Assembly (NCBI RefSeq): GCF_004571025.1 | Contig: NZ_SPQT01000027.1 | Span: 80,596-144,595, forward strand | Source: Bradyrhizobium niftali | GTDB lineage: Bacteria; Pseudomonadota; Alphaproteobacteria; Rhizobiales; Xanthobacteraceae | Length of the DNA: 64,000 bases | Direction of reading: 5' to 3' | Part shown: positions 38,763 to 48,010 of the stretch, piece after piece | Layout: every line of letters begins with the position of its first letter | Numbering within the stretch: the stretch's first letter is position 1 | Made by a program: the position numbers and the translations under genes | Notes under the pieces: generated by a model | What the model was told of the DNA's origin: nothing | Database searches by the model: none | What the model saw: the letters and a program-made list of their open reading frames with translations, nothing else

Positions 38763-39379
38763 GTGGACCCGCAAAATTTTGACCCGTTTAACGTGGCAGC
38801 TTGGTCGCAGGTGCAGCACGACGTGCCGCAAGAGCCGCAGACGAGCCAGGCCGGACAAGATGGCTTTGAGCAGCACTTGGCTGAGGCAAGGCAGGCCGAA
38901 CCCGCTCCCGTCGGCGGACGAGGCTCCTATCCCCATCTATCTACCGAAGACCGGGACCTTATAAGGCGATTGCTCAATATGTGGATCAGAAGAACCCACA
39001 GCCGAATACGGTCAAGCTTTATACTCAGGCACTTCGTCGACTGGCGAATGATCTCCGCGCCCGTGGCCAAACGACTGATCTAAGGGACCACCAGTCGCTG
39101 GCTAATCACCTAGATACTTACTTTCCCAATGACGCCCTCATGAAGACAGGCGTAAGCGTCCTTCGTGCGTATCATGATTCCAGTCATTTGGTTTCTCGCG
39201 GGCGACCGCGCGCGCTCCCCTCAGCGAAAGACGCATCTAACGATGGCCGGCAATCCCCGGATGAGGCGATCGATGCACGTGCCCAGAGCAATCTCCTGGC
39301 AAGTGAGGAGCTCCCCATCAATCATGAACATGACACAGCTCAATCGAGAGCAGCTCGGCGCAGAGCAGAGTTCTCATGA
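38763..39379 (+). pseudogene. Frameshifted type III effector-like gene
   Basis: Translation starts at GTG 38763 (VDPQNFDPFNVAAWSQVQHD, ribosome-binding site GAGTGAGG) and runs to TEDRDLI. It then needs a one-base shift at about 38,960 to continue as AIAQYVDQKNPQPNTVKLYT, then QALRRLANDLRARGQTTDLR, to a stop at 39379. The second part resembles the helical segment SDGTIKNAAADLRHLSARLS of the effector at 40,233-43,897 and looks like a core-binding (SAM-like) fold. The MDP...F...W start is also shared with that effector. With its tts box it is probably an inactivated secreted protein gene. Confidence 0.55.
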
Positions 39380-40232
39380 GCGACCGTCGGGAATACCGCT
39401 GTGTTATTGCTCTGCCTGAGCCATCGTTGAGGCCAACCGTCTGCTTGACGCCCCATTTCTTCAAGGGGCGATCCGCCCCACATTGGATCGGGGTTGTTGT
39501 ACCGAGTAGAGGCGAGTTCTCTCATTGGCAGGCCCTTCTGCGATGGGTGATCGATTAGCGGTTGTGGTGCGAGATAGCCGTGGAGGAAGATAGTCTTCGT
39601 GACTTTGAAGGACCGATGTCGCTTCAAACTCTGGCGATCATTGGAAGCCTGTCCCGACCATCAAGACTCAGAACCGCAACCGGAACAGCCTCCCTCCTCG
39701 TTGTGACCGCCTGCTCTCGTGATTTGGTTCTGTCGGGATTCGTGTTTTGCCGCTGGTTCCGGACTTAGCGCTTCCGGATCAGGCTGTTCGCAGCGACAAT
39801 GGGCGAATTCTGGAAACAAGCGTGCTCGTTCCTCCCTATGCCGTATCAGTAAACGTGATGGTACCAGGAGGCCGTCGTCATGCAATTTGCCAGCTGCCGG
39901 ATGTTGGTCTCACATGCGGATCTTGCAGGGCAGCGTCCCCCTGTATCCGGGTTGAATGGGTCGTTTGATTCGATCGGGTTCACGCCGCGCCCGCTTGAGA
40001 GACTATCGCCTCGCAACCTTTCGAGCCAGGCTCGGGCCTGATGTACGGACAGCGGAGAGGCTGCCGCTTGAGAAACTGACAGAGCCAACATCGCCGTCGA
40101 AATCAGGCCTGTATTCACGCCCCACTTCTGCGATCTGCATCGATTGGGTGCATCGCCGGTCAAGCGCGGCGTGATAGAACGTCTCGCGCGAGCTGCCCGC
40201 CGAGCATTGGAAATTGCAGCCAACTTGCTTCT
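39380..40232. other. Stretch without a convincing gene
   Basis: Only short frames without motifs occur. From about 40,189 the sequence matches 52,650 onward, that is, the shared 3' flank of the duplicated effector. Confidence 0.4.
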
Positions 40233-42116
40233 TCACCGAGGTTCGGGATAAACGCGAACGCGCTGGCGTCCTTCGCTTTCCACCAACTCGCCCCTGTAAG
40301 GCATTCCGCGGATCTCGAAATAGGTCGGCCGCCCGGGCTGGGGCATGATGCGCTCGCCTTCCAAAACGCGCACGAGGTAAGGCGGCAGGAACCGCTCCCT
40401 ATGCTCCCAGCCGCCCCGGATAAGATAGCCAAGATCGACTACGCCTTCCCCGGTTTGCCTTGCGCTTCCGATTGGCGGTGGGCGATGCAGCGGCCGCGAT
40501 GGCCCGGCTTCGTCCATCCCACCGGCGCGCGGGTGATGGATCAGGCGAATATCCCTGCGACCGCCCGGTCCAAATGTCGCCGAATAGCGCTCTCCATTGA
40601 TTGCAAACTGACTTGGCCCGAACTGGTTTGGCAGCAGATTGATGTTGCCCAAGACATCGATCAGCACGTCTGAAGCCGCCTGGGAGCCGTGGCGCCAGTT
40701 GGCGCCAACGATCGCTCCAATGTGCCGCAGCTCCGAAGCCGCCCCGGGCGGTCCTGCGAACGGCGAGGCGGCCGCAAATTCAGGTGCTGGCGCAGAGCGC
40801 GCATCATCACGCAAGTCGTGGGGTGTGGGTGGATCCAGATCAATGAAGGAGTCGAGACCGCCGTAGATGTTTGACGATCGGGGCCTCACGGACGAAGGCG
40901 ATGCGGGCTCTTGCATCTGTTGCCCAAGCCAGGCCCAGGCTCGCTGGCTCGGGGCGGCTGGAGTGGCAGGAAGCTCGAGCGGCGGATGAGCTTGCGCGGC
41001 CCAGTGCGGCGCCGGCACCGGTGAGGCAGGTTCGTGGATTTGGTCGCCGAGCCAATCCCAAGCTCCCGCGCTCGGCGTCGCCGGCGTTGCGGGAAGCAGC
41101 TGGGACGAGCCGGCCTGCCATCCGCTTTGCGACGCCGGCATCGATGAGCCAGATCCGTGCATTTGCTCTCCAAGCCATTCCCAAGCTCCCGCGCTTGGCG
41201 TGGCTGGCGTTGCGGGAAGCTCCCGTGGCGAGTGGGCCTGCCGACCAGCTCTCGCAGAAGGCTGACCCGGGTCCTCAGGAGGCGGCAATCCCAGGACCCT
41301 GTTCGCCTCAAGGATTTGTTGATAGAGCCCAAGCCTGACCAGATCAGCGTTGATCTTGCTGTCCCCGGTCTCGTGTTTGTACTCCTCGACATCCTGAGCG
41401 AGCCCAGGGGTGGAAAGTCGGCCGGCGATCGGCTGTCTATCATGCGTCTGCAGCCACTCACTCAGCCTGAACATGCGGCGAGTTTGCCTGTCGATCGTCT
41501 TTGGGTCGATCCTGTGTGTCGCCTTTTCCGCCGCGGCCCACATGCGCATGAGGGTTGCGTCCTCAGCGTGAGGAGCCAGCCGCCGGACATCGGCTGCCAA
41601 GGTGTTTCCGGCACCGACTTCACGAAGCTTCTTCAGGGCCGCCTTGATGCGCCTGCCGCGGTCCTTTGCGTAGGTGTCGACGTCCTCATCGAGCTCAGCT
41701 TCTAGCTGGTGGTTTTCCACATCGGGATTTTCCAGCTGCGCGTTTTCAAATTCCCGGTGAATTCGATCGGCAATCGAGGGCCTGCCGGCGTCGCTCAGGC
41801 GCGCGCTCAAATGGCGCAAATCGGCTGCCGCATTCTTGATGGTGCCGTCGCTGAGATTACCTGCCGCCTTGTTTCGGAAATCTTCAATGAGCTCCTCATC
41901 TGCCGAATTGACCCCGCGCGTCCGGCCCGGCTGCCTTGCATAATCAAGTCGTACATTCGTCGAAAATACGTCAGGTTGGACCGCGTCGCGCGACGACTTT
42001 CCGCCAAGGGCCTTGCCGATTCCCGATTTGAAGCGTGACCATAATCCGCGGCTTTTTCCGCTCTTGGCCAAGGCGGCAGACTCTGCGTCCGGAAAGCTGC
42101 AACGTGCGCTGCTGAA

Positions 42117-42124
42117 CAGATCAT
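42117..42124. repeat. Target-site duplication, left copy
   Basis: CAGATCAT directly precedes the IS left end. The intact sequence of the second effector copy has it once, at 53037-53044. Confidence 0.85.
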
Positions 42125-43548
42125 GGTCGTGTCCCCAGTGATGGTGTAGCTCGGTAGAGCAAAGCCGCCCGGACGCGCGCCTTCACATAGCGCCGTAGCG
42201 GGCGGGCGGCTTTGCGGTGGCCACCGGCAGTTCTCCGGTAGGATCGGGTTGCGACACGCCAACGCAACCGAGGAACCACCGATGACCGACGATATGATGA
42301 ACCTGCGCACGCTCGTGGAGAAGACCCCTGATGCCGATCTGTTGCGCGAGATGATCGGCTTTGCGGCCCAGCGCCTGATGGAGCTGGAAGTCGAAGGCCA
42401 GACCGGGGCGGCCTACGGGGAGAAGAACCCCGAACGTCTGGCCCAGCGCAACGGCTACCGGGACCGGATCTGGGAGACCCGCGCCGGCGCAGTCGAACTG
42501 CGCATCCCAAAGCTGCGCAAGGGCTCCTACTTCCCGGGCTTTCTGGAGCCGCGCCGGATGGCCGAGAAGGCGCTCACCGCCGTGGTGCAGGAGGCCTATG
42601 TGCAGGGCGTCTCGACCCGTTCGGTGGACGATCTGGTGCAGGCGATGGGCATGACCGGCATCTCCAAGAGCCAGGTCAGTCGGCTATGCGGCGAGATCGA
42701 CGACAAGGTGAAGGCGTTCCTCGCCCGTCCGATCGAGGGCGACTGGCCGTATCTGTGGATCGACGCCACCTACGTGAAGGTCCGCCAGAACGGCCGCATC
42801 GTGTCGGTCGCGGTGATCGTCGCAGTCGGCGTCAACAGCGACGGCCGGCGCGAGGTTCTCGGCATGGACATCGGACCGTCCGAAGCCGAGACGTTCTGGA
42901 CCGCGTTCCTGCGCAAGCTCGCCCGCCGCGGCCTGCGCGGCGTCAAGCTGGTCGTCTCCGACGCCCACGAGGGCATCAAGGCCACGGTCGGAAAGGTTCT
43001 CAACGCCACCTGGCAACGCTGCCGCGTGCACTTCATGCGCAACGCGCTGGCCCATGCCGGCAAGAGCGGGCGGCGGGTTGTCTCCGCCTTCATCGCCACC
43101 GCGTTTGCCCAGGACGATGCCGAGACCGCACGCGCGCAGTGGCGGAAGGTCGCCGACCAGCTCCGCCCCAAACTACCCAAGCTCGCCGCCTTCCTCGACG
43201 AAGCGGAGCCTGATGTGCTCGCCTACATGACGTTCCCGCCCCAGCACCGGACCAAGCTGCACTCGACCAACCCGATCGAGCGCCTCAACGGCGAGATCAA
43301 GCGGCGCACCGAGGTCGTCGGCATCTTCCCCAACGAAGATGCCATCGTCCGTCTCATCGGCGCGATCCTGCTCGAACAGAACGATGAATGGGCCGTCCAG
43401 CGTGCCCGCTACATGACGCTGGAAACCATCGCGCCATTGAGCGATGATCCCAACGTCAGCCTCACGGCTATCGCCAGCTGACCAGCCCGGCTCTCGCCGG
43501 CGAACGCGGTGACCCGCCGCCAGCTACACCACATCACGGGGCACGATC
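42125..43548 (+). mobile_element. IS256-family insertion sequence (1,424 bp)
   Basis: The left end GGTCGTGTCCCCAGTGATGG and the right end (reverse complement GATCGTGCCCCGTGATGTGG) are imperfect 27-bp inverted repeats, both finishing in GGTGTAGCT (20 of 27 identical). The element is flanked by an 8-bp direct repeat, as expected for IS256. It carries one intact transposase gene and has a higher GC content than its surroundings. Comparison with the uninterrupted paralogous locus at 53 kb fixes both ends exactly. Confidence 0.92.
42282..43481 (+). CDS. IS256-family (mutator-type) transposase
   Basis: The 399-aa transposase begins MTDDMMNLRTLVEKTPDADL and has the full catalytic core: WIDATYVKV (first Asp), LVVSDAHEGIKATVGKVL (second Asp, mutator signature), WQRCRVHFMRNAL and TNPIERLNGEIKRRT (Glu). 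The ATG at 42282 follows GAGGAACCACCG; the frame is open to 42249. There is no frameshift, so the element may still be active. Confidence 0.95.
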   Translation: MTDDMMNLRTLVEKTPDADLLREMIGFAAQRLMELEVEGQTGAAYGEKNPERLAQRNGYRDRIWETRAGAVELRIPKLRKGSYFPGFLEPRRMAEKALTAVVQEAYVQGVSTRSVDDLVQAMGMTGISKSQVSRLCGEIDDKVKAFLARPIEGDWPYLWIDATYVKVRQNGRIVSVAVIVAVGVNSDGRREVLGMDIGPSEAETFWTAFLRKLARRGLRGVKLVVSDAHEGIKATVGKVLNATWQRCRVHFMRNALAHAGKSGRRVVSAFIATAFAQDDAETARAQWRKVADQLRPKLPKLAAFLDEAEPDVLAYMTFPPQHRTKLHSTNPIERLNGEIKRRTEVVGIFPNEDAIVRLIGAILLEQNDEWAVQRARYMTLETIAPLSDDPNVSLTAIAS

Positions 43549-43556
43549 CAGATCAT
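43549..43556. repeat. Target-site duplication, right copy
   Basis: CAGATCAT directly follows the IS right end and continues into the effector 5' part. Confidence 0.85.
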
Positions 43557-43994
43557 CTCGCAAACTAGACTGCGGCACTTGCGCCGAAGTGGGCACCTGG
43601 AAGCTGGGAAGGTCTACGCTCCGTCGCGTGCCGCCTCTCCCCGAAAGCGGAGTGCGGCGGCACCCGCATCGAACCGCCGAAATTATCCCGCCGGACTGAT
43701 CGACCACCTCCTGCGGGAGGCCGCTCAGGCGAAGCTGACTTGCTTTCATCAGACGGATCGAGATTCAAGCCCTTCAGCCGCCCTTCAAAGTCACCCTGCT
43801 CGCTTGGGCTGCCCGCTCGCTGCCCACTCCGCCCCTGAAGGGCGGCGTACTCTCGCATCCAGGCTCCTGAATCGAAGAATGGGTCAACCGGATCCACCCT
43901 GCTCTCCTCATGTTTATATAGACCCTGCAGCGATCCGTAGGGCCTGGATTACGGCCAAATAGCAGCTCGTTCAGCAAGAATCAGATTTTCGATT

Positions 43995-44024
43995 GTTGTA
44001 GCCGCAACCTTTCGAAAAGCTGAC
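43995..44024 (-). promoter_or_regulatory. tts box of the disrupted effector gene
   Basis: On the minus strand it reads GTCAGCTTTTCGAAAGGTTG, one base away from the core consensus GTCAGCTTTTCGAAAGCT. It lies 98 nt upstream of the GTG start. Confidence 0.85.
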
Positions 44025-44245
44025 GAGATCAGGATATTGCTGGGCGCGAGAGTGGCCTGGGATAGGCACTCGCCTGACCAGGGACCGGATCGCTCCAATT
44101 TTGCCGCCGGCCTCCGGTTCGAGCTGACGAATTCCTCGACCGACGTAACAATGGATCGCCTGTCGATCGGGTGCCGAATTCAAGCATCACCACCCGAACA
44201 GTTAGCTGCCTCGTCAAACCGAGCTGGCTGGCTGCGGCAGCGCCT

Positions 44246-44522
44246 CCGCAACCGATGATTTCACCGGTGCGCGCGTTGGTCTCCTCAACAACTTTTCGAC
44301 CGGCGGAGCTCTCGTCCCGAAGCGGCTTCCGACCGGACGCAGATACGCCCTCGCCTCGCGCGCGGGAATTTTCGTCGCGCGGCAAGACCGAAAAGCCCTG
44401 ATCGATGGCAGCGCACTTCCAAGGTGCAAAAGCATCTTGGCAGCGATGGGCGAGGCTTCACGATCGATCTTTGCGTACCGCCGAAGAGCAATGATAAATA
44501 TCTCTGCGGCGGTTTGGGAGCC
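44246..44522. other. Short stretch between the effector promoter and nopM
   Basis: A minus-strand frame here contains KVVEETNARTGEIIGCGGAA but breaks off and overlaps the tts box. I cannot assign it; it may be a relic. Confidence 0.3.
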
Positions 44523-46268
44523 TCATAGTTTTAGGCCACGCTCTGCGAGCAAACGGTGCATGACCTCGCCTTTGATCTCGCCAGCGATCTCGTTTCGGAC
44601 TTGAGCTCCGAGCACCCGCTCGGCATCCGGATCGCCTAGAAGACCATGCTCGGCCAGTCGCTGATCCAAGCGGGTTTGAAACTCCTCGCCCATAGCTTCG
44701 ACCAGCCGGTCTTGCATCGCTTCATATTCGTCCGGAGCGATGCGCCTCAGCACCGTCTCCCAGGGTTGCCAGCGGGTTGCCATGTAGTCGGTGAACTGGC
44801 TTGCTTCCCGCTGCCGAACCAGCTCGAGCGCCTCCGTTGCATCGTCCTCGCTTACGTGAGAGACCGCCAGGAAGCGCATGTCAGGGGCGACATGACTGAG
44901 CTCCAGCGGCTCGCGCAGCCGATGTTGATAGGCCAGGTAGACTTCGATGTCGTCTACGTTCGGGTTGCCGCTGGCGAGCGAGTTGACCCTGTCGCGCGCG
45001 ATCTCGTCCAACGCCTCCAAGCGGAAGGCGACACGGCCGCGCTGGATCAGATCGCCAAGCAGATCGTCATATACCCCGTCCTCGACGTCAGCGTTGAGGC
45101 GCGCGGTCTGCATACCATTCCAGTGCAAGGTGACACGATCCTCGCAGCTCGCGTTGGCCTCGGAAGCCTGTGTGAAAAACTGCTCGCGCAGTCCCGGATT
45201 TGCAGCTGCCTGGCGCAGATCATCAGCCACTGCCTGCCGAAACCCGTCATTGCCGTAGTTCACGGTGCCTCGTAGCCTCTCCAGGAACTGTGCGTAGTCT
45301 TGGGCGCCGGGCTCGTCCGCAAAGTGCTGCCATTCGGCCAGTGCTGACGGGTCGTCTGCGAGCCAGTGTGCGGCAGCCTCATGCAGGGATTGCTGTGCAA
45401 GCTGTGGTGGCGCTTGAGCCGCCGCCAGATGAGCGAGGACGTCGTCCGGCAGCGCATTGTCGGCGAACTCGAGGCTCTCCAGATACGAGTAGTAGGGGTT
45501 ATTATTCTGCACAAGAGCATCTAAAAGACCTTCAGGCAGGCTGGTCAGCCGGTTACCGCTGACATTGAGTGATTGGAGCGTGCTCGGAAGAGGGTCGGGG
45601 AGGTTGGCCAATTGATTGCCGCTGACATTGAGTTCAATGAGCCACGAGGGGAGGGACTCGGGAAGCTCGGTCAGCTGATTGCCACTAACCGCAAGCGAGG
45701 TGAGCCTGCTCGGGAGCGCGTCCGGCAGGCTGGTTAGCCGGTTGTCGTTTGCGTTCAGGACGTTGAGCCTGGCCGGAAGGTTTGCCGGCAAAATGGTCAA
45801 GCTGTTGTCAGCGACCTCCAGCTCAGAGAGGGTCGCCGGAAGATCGTCCGGCAAACTGGTCAAGCGATTATGGCTAATGAGAAGATGCTGGAGACCGGGT
45901 GGGAACATAGCAGGCAGGCTGCTTAGCTCGTTGTGCCTGGCGCGCAGTTCCCGCAACCTTGGCGGCAGGGCGGCGGGCAGAGCGGTCAGCGAGAGCGAAG
46001 ACAAATCCAGCGAGCGCGAGCCTGTGTTATCCGAATTCCTGATTCGTCTGCGGCCCTGTCGCCTATTCTCGGCTTCGCCCTGCCCCTCTTCGGCAACCCA
46101 ATTGTCCAGGATCTGCGAGCGCGCGGAGGCTGGGGTCCGAAACCCTGTCAAGGTTTCGACCAAATTCGCCACGGCACGATTGAAGCCGCCGAGGTAGCTT
46201 TCCTGGTCCGCGTCTTCAGAAGGCGCCGAGGAAGAACCTGCACTCCACTGTGCCTGTCCCGTGTTCAT
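44523..46268 (-). CDS. nopM: NopM-type effector: LRR and NEL-domain E3 ubiquitin ligase
   Basis: NopM effectors are injected by the type III system and ubiquitinate host proteins. The 581-aa product has an N-terminal secretion region, about seven leucine-rich repeats of 21 aa of the LPxxLP type (LISHNRLTSLPDDLPATLSE) at about residues 100-260, and a NEL domain from about 290. The catalytic cysteine lies in the C-x-D motif ASCEDRVTLHWNGM at about residue 375, and the YMATRWQPWE block is present. The ATG at 46268 (MNTGQAQWSAGS) follows GGAGAAATTG; the frame extends to 46340. It appears intact. Confidence 0.92.
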   Translation of the reverse strand: MNTGQAQWSAGSSSAPSEDADQESYLGGFNRAVANLVETLTGFRTPASARSQILDNWVAEEGQGEAENRRQGRRRIRNSDNTGSRSLDLSSLSLTALPAALPPRLRELRARHNELSSLPAMFPPGLQHLLISHNRLTSLPDDLPATLSELEVADNSLTILPANLPARLNVLNANDNRLTSLPDALPSRLTSLAVSGNQLTELPESLPSWLIELNVSGNQLANLPDPLPSTLQSLNVSGNRLTSLPEGLLDALVQNNNPYYSYLESLEFADNALPDDVLAHLAAAQAPPQLAQQSLHEAAAHWLADDPSALAEWQHFADEPGAQDYAQFLERLRGTVNYGNDGFRQAVADDLRQAAANPGLREQFFTQASEANASCEDRVTLHWNGMQTARLNADVEDGVYDDLLGDLIQRGRVAFRLEALDEIARDRVNSLASGNPNVDDIEVYLAYQHRLREPLELSHVAPDMRFLAVSHVSEDDATEALELVRQREASQFTDYMATRWQPWETVLRRIAPDEYEAMQDRLVEAMGEEFQTRLDQRLAEHGLLGDPDAERVLGAQVRNEIAGEIKGEVMHRLLAERGLKL

Positions 46269-46506
46269 CAATTTCTCCATCGTCAGAAGCAAGAATATCC
46301 CGCTTCTCAAGCTCGCGAAGCAGGTGGTTGCGCCGCGCAATGATCGTTCGACCGCCGGTGCACGTGCTCTGCGGCTGTCGCCGACTTAAGTGGGTACAGC
46401 TTCACACGAGCCCGACCCGGCAAATCGATCGATACTGCTGTGAGCTTGCTGCCTTTCGTTGACCAGATAAGTCCGGCAGGACAGTCAACGGGCGTAACGT
46501 TCTGCC

Positions 46507-46536
46507 GTTAGCAGGCCTACCTGTCGATCAGCTGAC
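46507..46536 (-). promoter_or_regulatory. tts box upstream of the first nopM
   Basis: GTCAGCTGATCGACAGGT on the minus strand matches the tts core at 14 of 18 positions with correct spacing. It lies 240 nt before the nopM start, farther than the other boxes. Confidence 0.65.
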
Positions 46537-46544
46537 GAGTGTCG

Positions 46545-46802
46545 CTACAGAACGTCAGACTTGCTCAGTTTGCCAATGATATGGTCGTCGTCGTCGATAT
46601 GAATCTGGAAGCGGCGCCGTCCTATTTGATGTCGTGAATCGATTGCGCTCCCGAAAGGCGCCTTCAACTCAAGGGGCGCCACTGCGAGGGTGGTGAAGCC
46701 CGGGATTCGAGACAGGGCCGAGCCGACCGGGTAGGCTTCGCCAGCAAATACCGCCGCTGGTCTTGGGGGCCAATGATTGTCCAGGATCGGTCGGCGTTCC
46801 AT
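46545..46802 (-). CDS. Unrecognised ORF
   Basis: This 85-aa frame (MERRPILDNHWPPRPAAVFA...) contains a P-x-x-x-x-x-F-x-G-E-A-Y-P pattern vaguely like the C-terminal repeats of the effector at 40 kb (GRPTYFEIRGMPYRGEL). It follows the SMC relic and ends just before a tts box. It may be a fragment of a lost effector. Support is weak. Confidence 0.25.
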   Translation of the reverse strand: MERRPILDNHWPPRPAAVFAGEAYPVGSALSRIPGFTTLAVAPLELKAPFGSAIDSRHQIGRRRFQIHIDDDDHIIGKLSKSDVL

Positions 46803-46809
46803 TCCAATC

Positions 46810-47830
46810 GAGCGGCCGCAATCGGCAGGCTCTAAGCAGCGAAAATGTGCGGAGTAGAGCGGGAAGGCCTTGCGATAGATCGACCGGGCGACCCGCAGGT
46901 TAAGCTCGGAGCCGGGTACGTTTTCGCCCTCTCCGAGCCTCCTCTCTGCCGATCTGACCTCACCGTCATGCTCGCCGAACGCCTTCTGCTGGATCTTTCA
47001 CTCGTCGAGCCTCTTCTCCTTCAGCTTCTGCTGTGCTCGTTTCTTCTCGCGAAGTCCGCCGTCGCCCGCCCCGTCCAGCGCTTCGAGCCTCGCCTGGGCT
47101 TCGGCGATCTCGGTCTGCGCGGCCGCGAAGGCAGCGGCGCTAGACTAGCGTTCAGATCGTTATGTCCCTCGCAAATGTTCTTCAGAGCGGCAAAGGCCTG
47201 CTCTGCCGCCTGGGCCTCCTTGCTCTTTTCCGTTTGGAGCCGATCCAGTTCCTCAACCTGAGCCTGCAGGGAGCGCAGGGCGTTCGCCTGGGCCGCCTTT
47301 CCAATCTTGTGCTGCGAGGCTTCGATCCAGCGATGGGTCCTTACGAGGCCGTCGTCGTAGAGGCCGTCCTTCATGATAGCCCGGCCGGGTCTATTGAACT
47401 GGTCGAGCGTGTCCGCGAGGCGGACCGTGCCGTAGCGGCGCATGACGAAGGCCATCGCGTCGGGATCCTGGCTCCGGAAGATCGAAGGGAAAGTGCCGCG
47501 CTCCGGCTTGGCCCTGAACTGCTCGAGCTTGTTTAGGCTCACGAGCGATGCATGGCGAAACTCGCGGCGACCTTCCTTGAAGATTGACGTGGCGGCGCTG
47601 ATCTCCGCTCTGTCCACGAACACGGCTTCCCGGTCGCGGCCGAGAAGCGCCTCGGCGGCTCCTACCCATTCGGGTTCGGCGACTTCGATGATGTCGCAGA
47701 GCACGCGCGGGACCATTCCGCTCTGCCGCAGCCTGCGGCAGAGGAGTTCAGTGTCGTCGCCAAGATAGGCCCGCGCCCCTCCAGCGGCGTGCTGTCGGAT
47801 TCGTTCGAGCACCTCGCACGCAGGACACAA
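46810..47830 (-). pseudogene. Relic of an SMC-like ATPase (Wadjet JetC / MksB-like)
   Basis: The frame 47830-47021 encodes a hinge-type segment (VPRVLCDIIEVAEPEWVGAA, then EALLGRDREAVFVDRAEIS and FVMRRYGTVRLADTLDQFNR) flanked by coiled coil (ANALRSLQAQVEELDRLQTE). This is the pattern of the large SMC subunit of Wadjet-type anti-plasmid systems. After a frameshift near 47,140 the coiled coil goes on (AEAQARLEALDGAGDGGLRE, KKRAQQKLKEKRLDE), then a stop and more fragments down to about 46,810. The N-terminal Walker A and C-terminal signature regions are absent. It is clearly non-functional. No jetA, jetB or jetD neighbour is seen. Confidence 0.65.
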
Positions 47831-48010
47831 TACCAGCTTCGTGAACAGACCATTTTCTGCTCAGTCCGCCATCTCGTTCCTCATGCGGCAACGCCGCCGG
47901 TACTAGCAGAGGCTCGGCACGAATCGATATTTAAGACTGAGCCGCCAGTTACGCTGTGTCACTGAGATATAGGTCCCGTAAAATTGACGCTCCTCGCAAG
48001 GATGGCCATT

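Larger units (their letters stand above)
40233..43897 (-). pseudogene. Repeat-rich type III effector gene disrupted by an IS256-family element and a frameshift
   Basis: The gene starts at GTG 43897 (GAGGAG upstream) with MDPVDPFFDSGAWMREYAAL, 98 nt after a tts box. An 8-nt deletion at about 43,635, relative to the second copy at 53,125, shifts the frame, and an IS element with 8-bp target duplication lies at 42,125-43,548. Removing the IS and one duplication and restoring 8 nt gives exactly 747 codons. The 3' part encodes a basic segment (KSGKSRGLWSRFKSGIGKAL), helical core-binding-like segments, three repeats of about 40 aa with PATPATPSAGAWEWLG, an IYGGLDSFIDLDPPTP segment (possible EAR-like motif) and two C-terminal repeats around GERYSA and GMPYRGEL. 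The layout recalls NopD/Bel2-5-type effectors without the SUMO-protease domain; this is inference. The 612-codon 3' frame remains open. Confidence 0.75.
43549..44245. repeat. Direct repeat, copy 1 (effector 5' part and promoter)
   Basis: This segment is nearly identical to 53037-53742, including the effector start and tts box. The match ends near GAGCTGGCTG at both loci. With the part left of the IS (about 41,990-42,124 versus 52,910-53,044) and the 3' flank, it shows a duplicated effector locus. Confidence 0.85.

Noticed and set aside
42684..43055. Long antisense frames within the IS256 transposase
   Set aside because: They are shadows of the GC-rich transposase gene, which has full catalytic motifs on the plus strand.
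45200..46197. Plus-strand frames opposite nopM rich in SGxxVxxL repeats (and the same at 48,999-49,709)
   Set aside because: They are the complement of the LRR coding repeats, not independent genes.
46440..46475. A GTCAACGAAAGG...AAGCT sequence considered as the nopM tts box
   Set aside because: The spacing between GTCA and AGCT is 3 nt too long. The site at 46507-46536 fits better.
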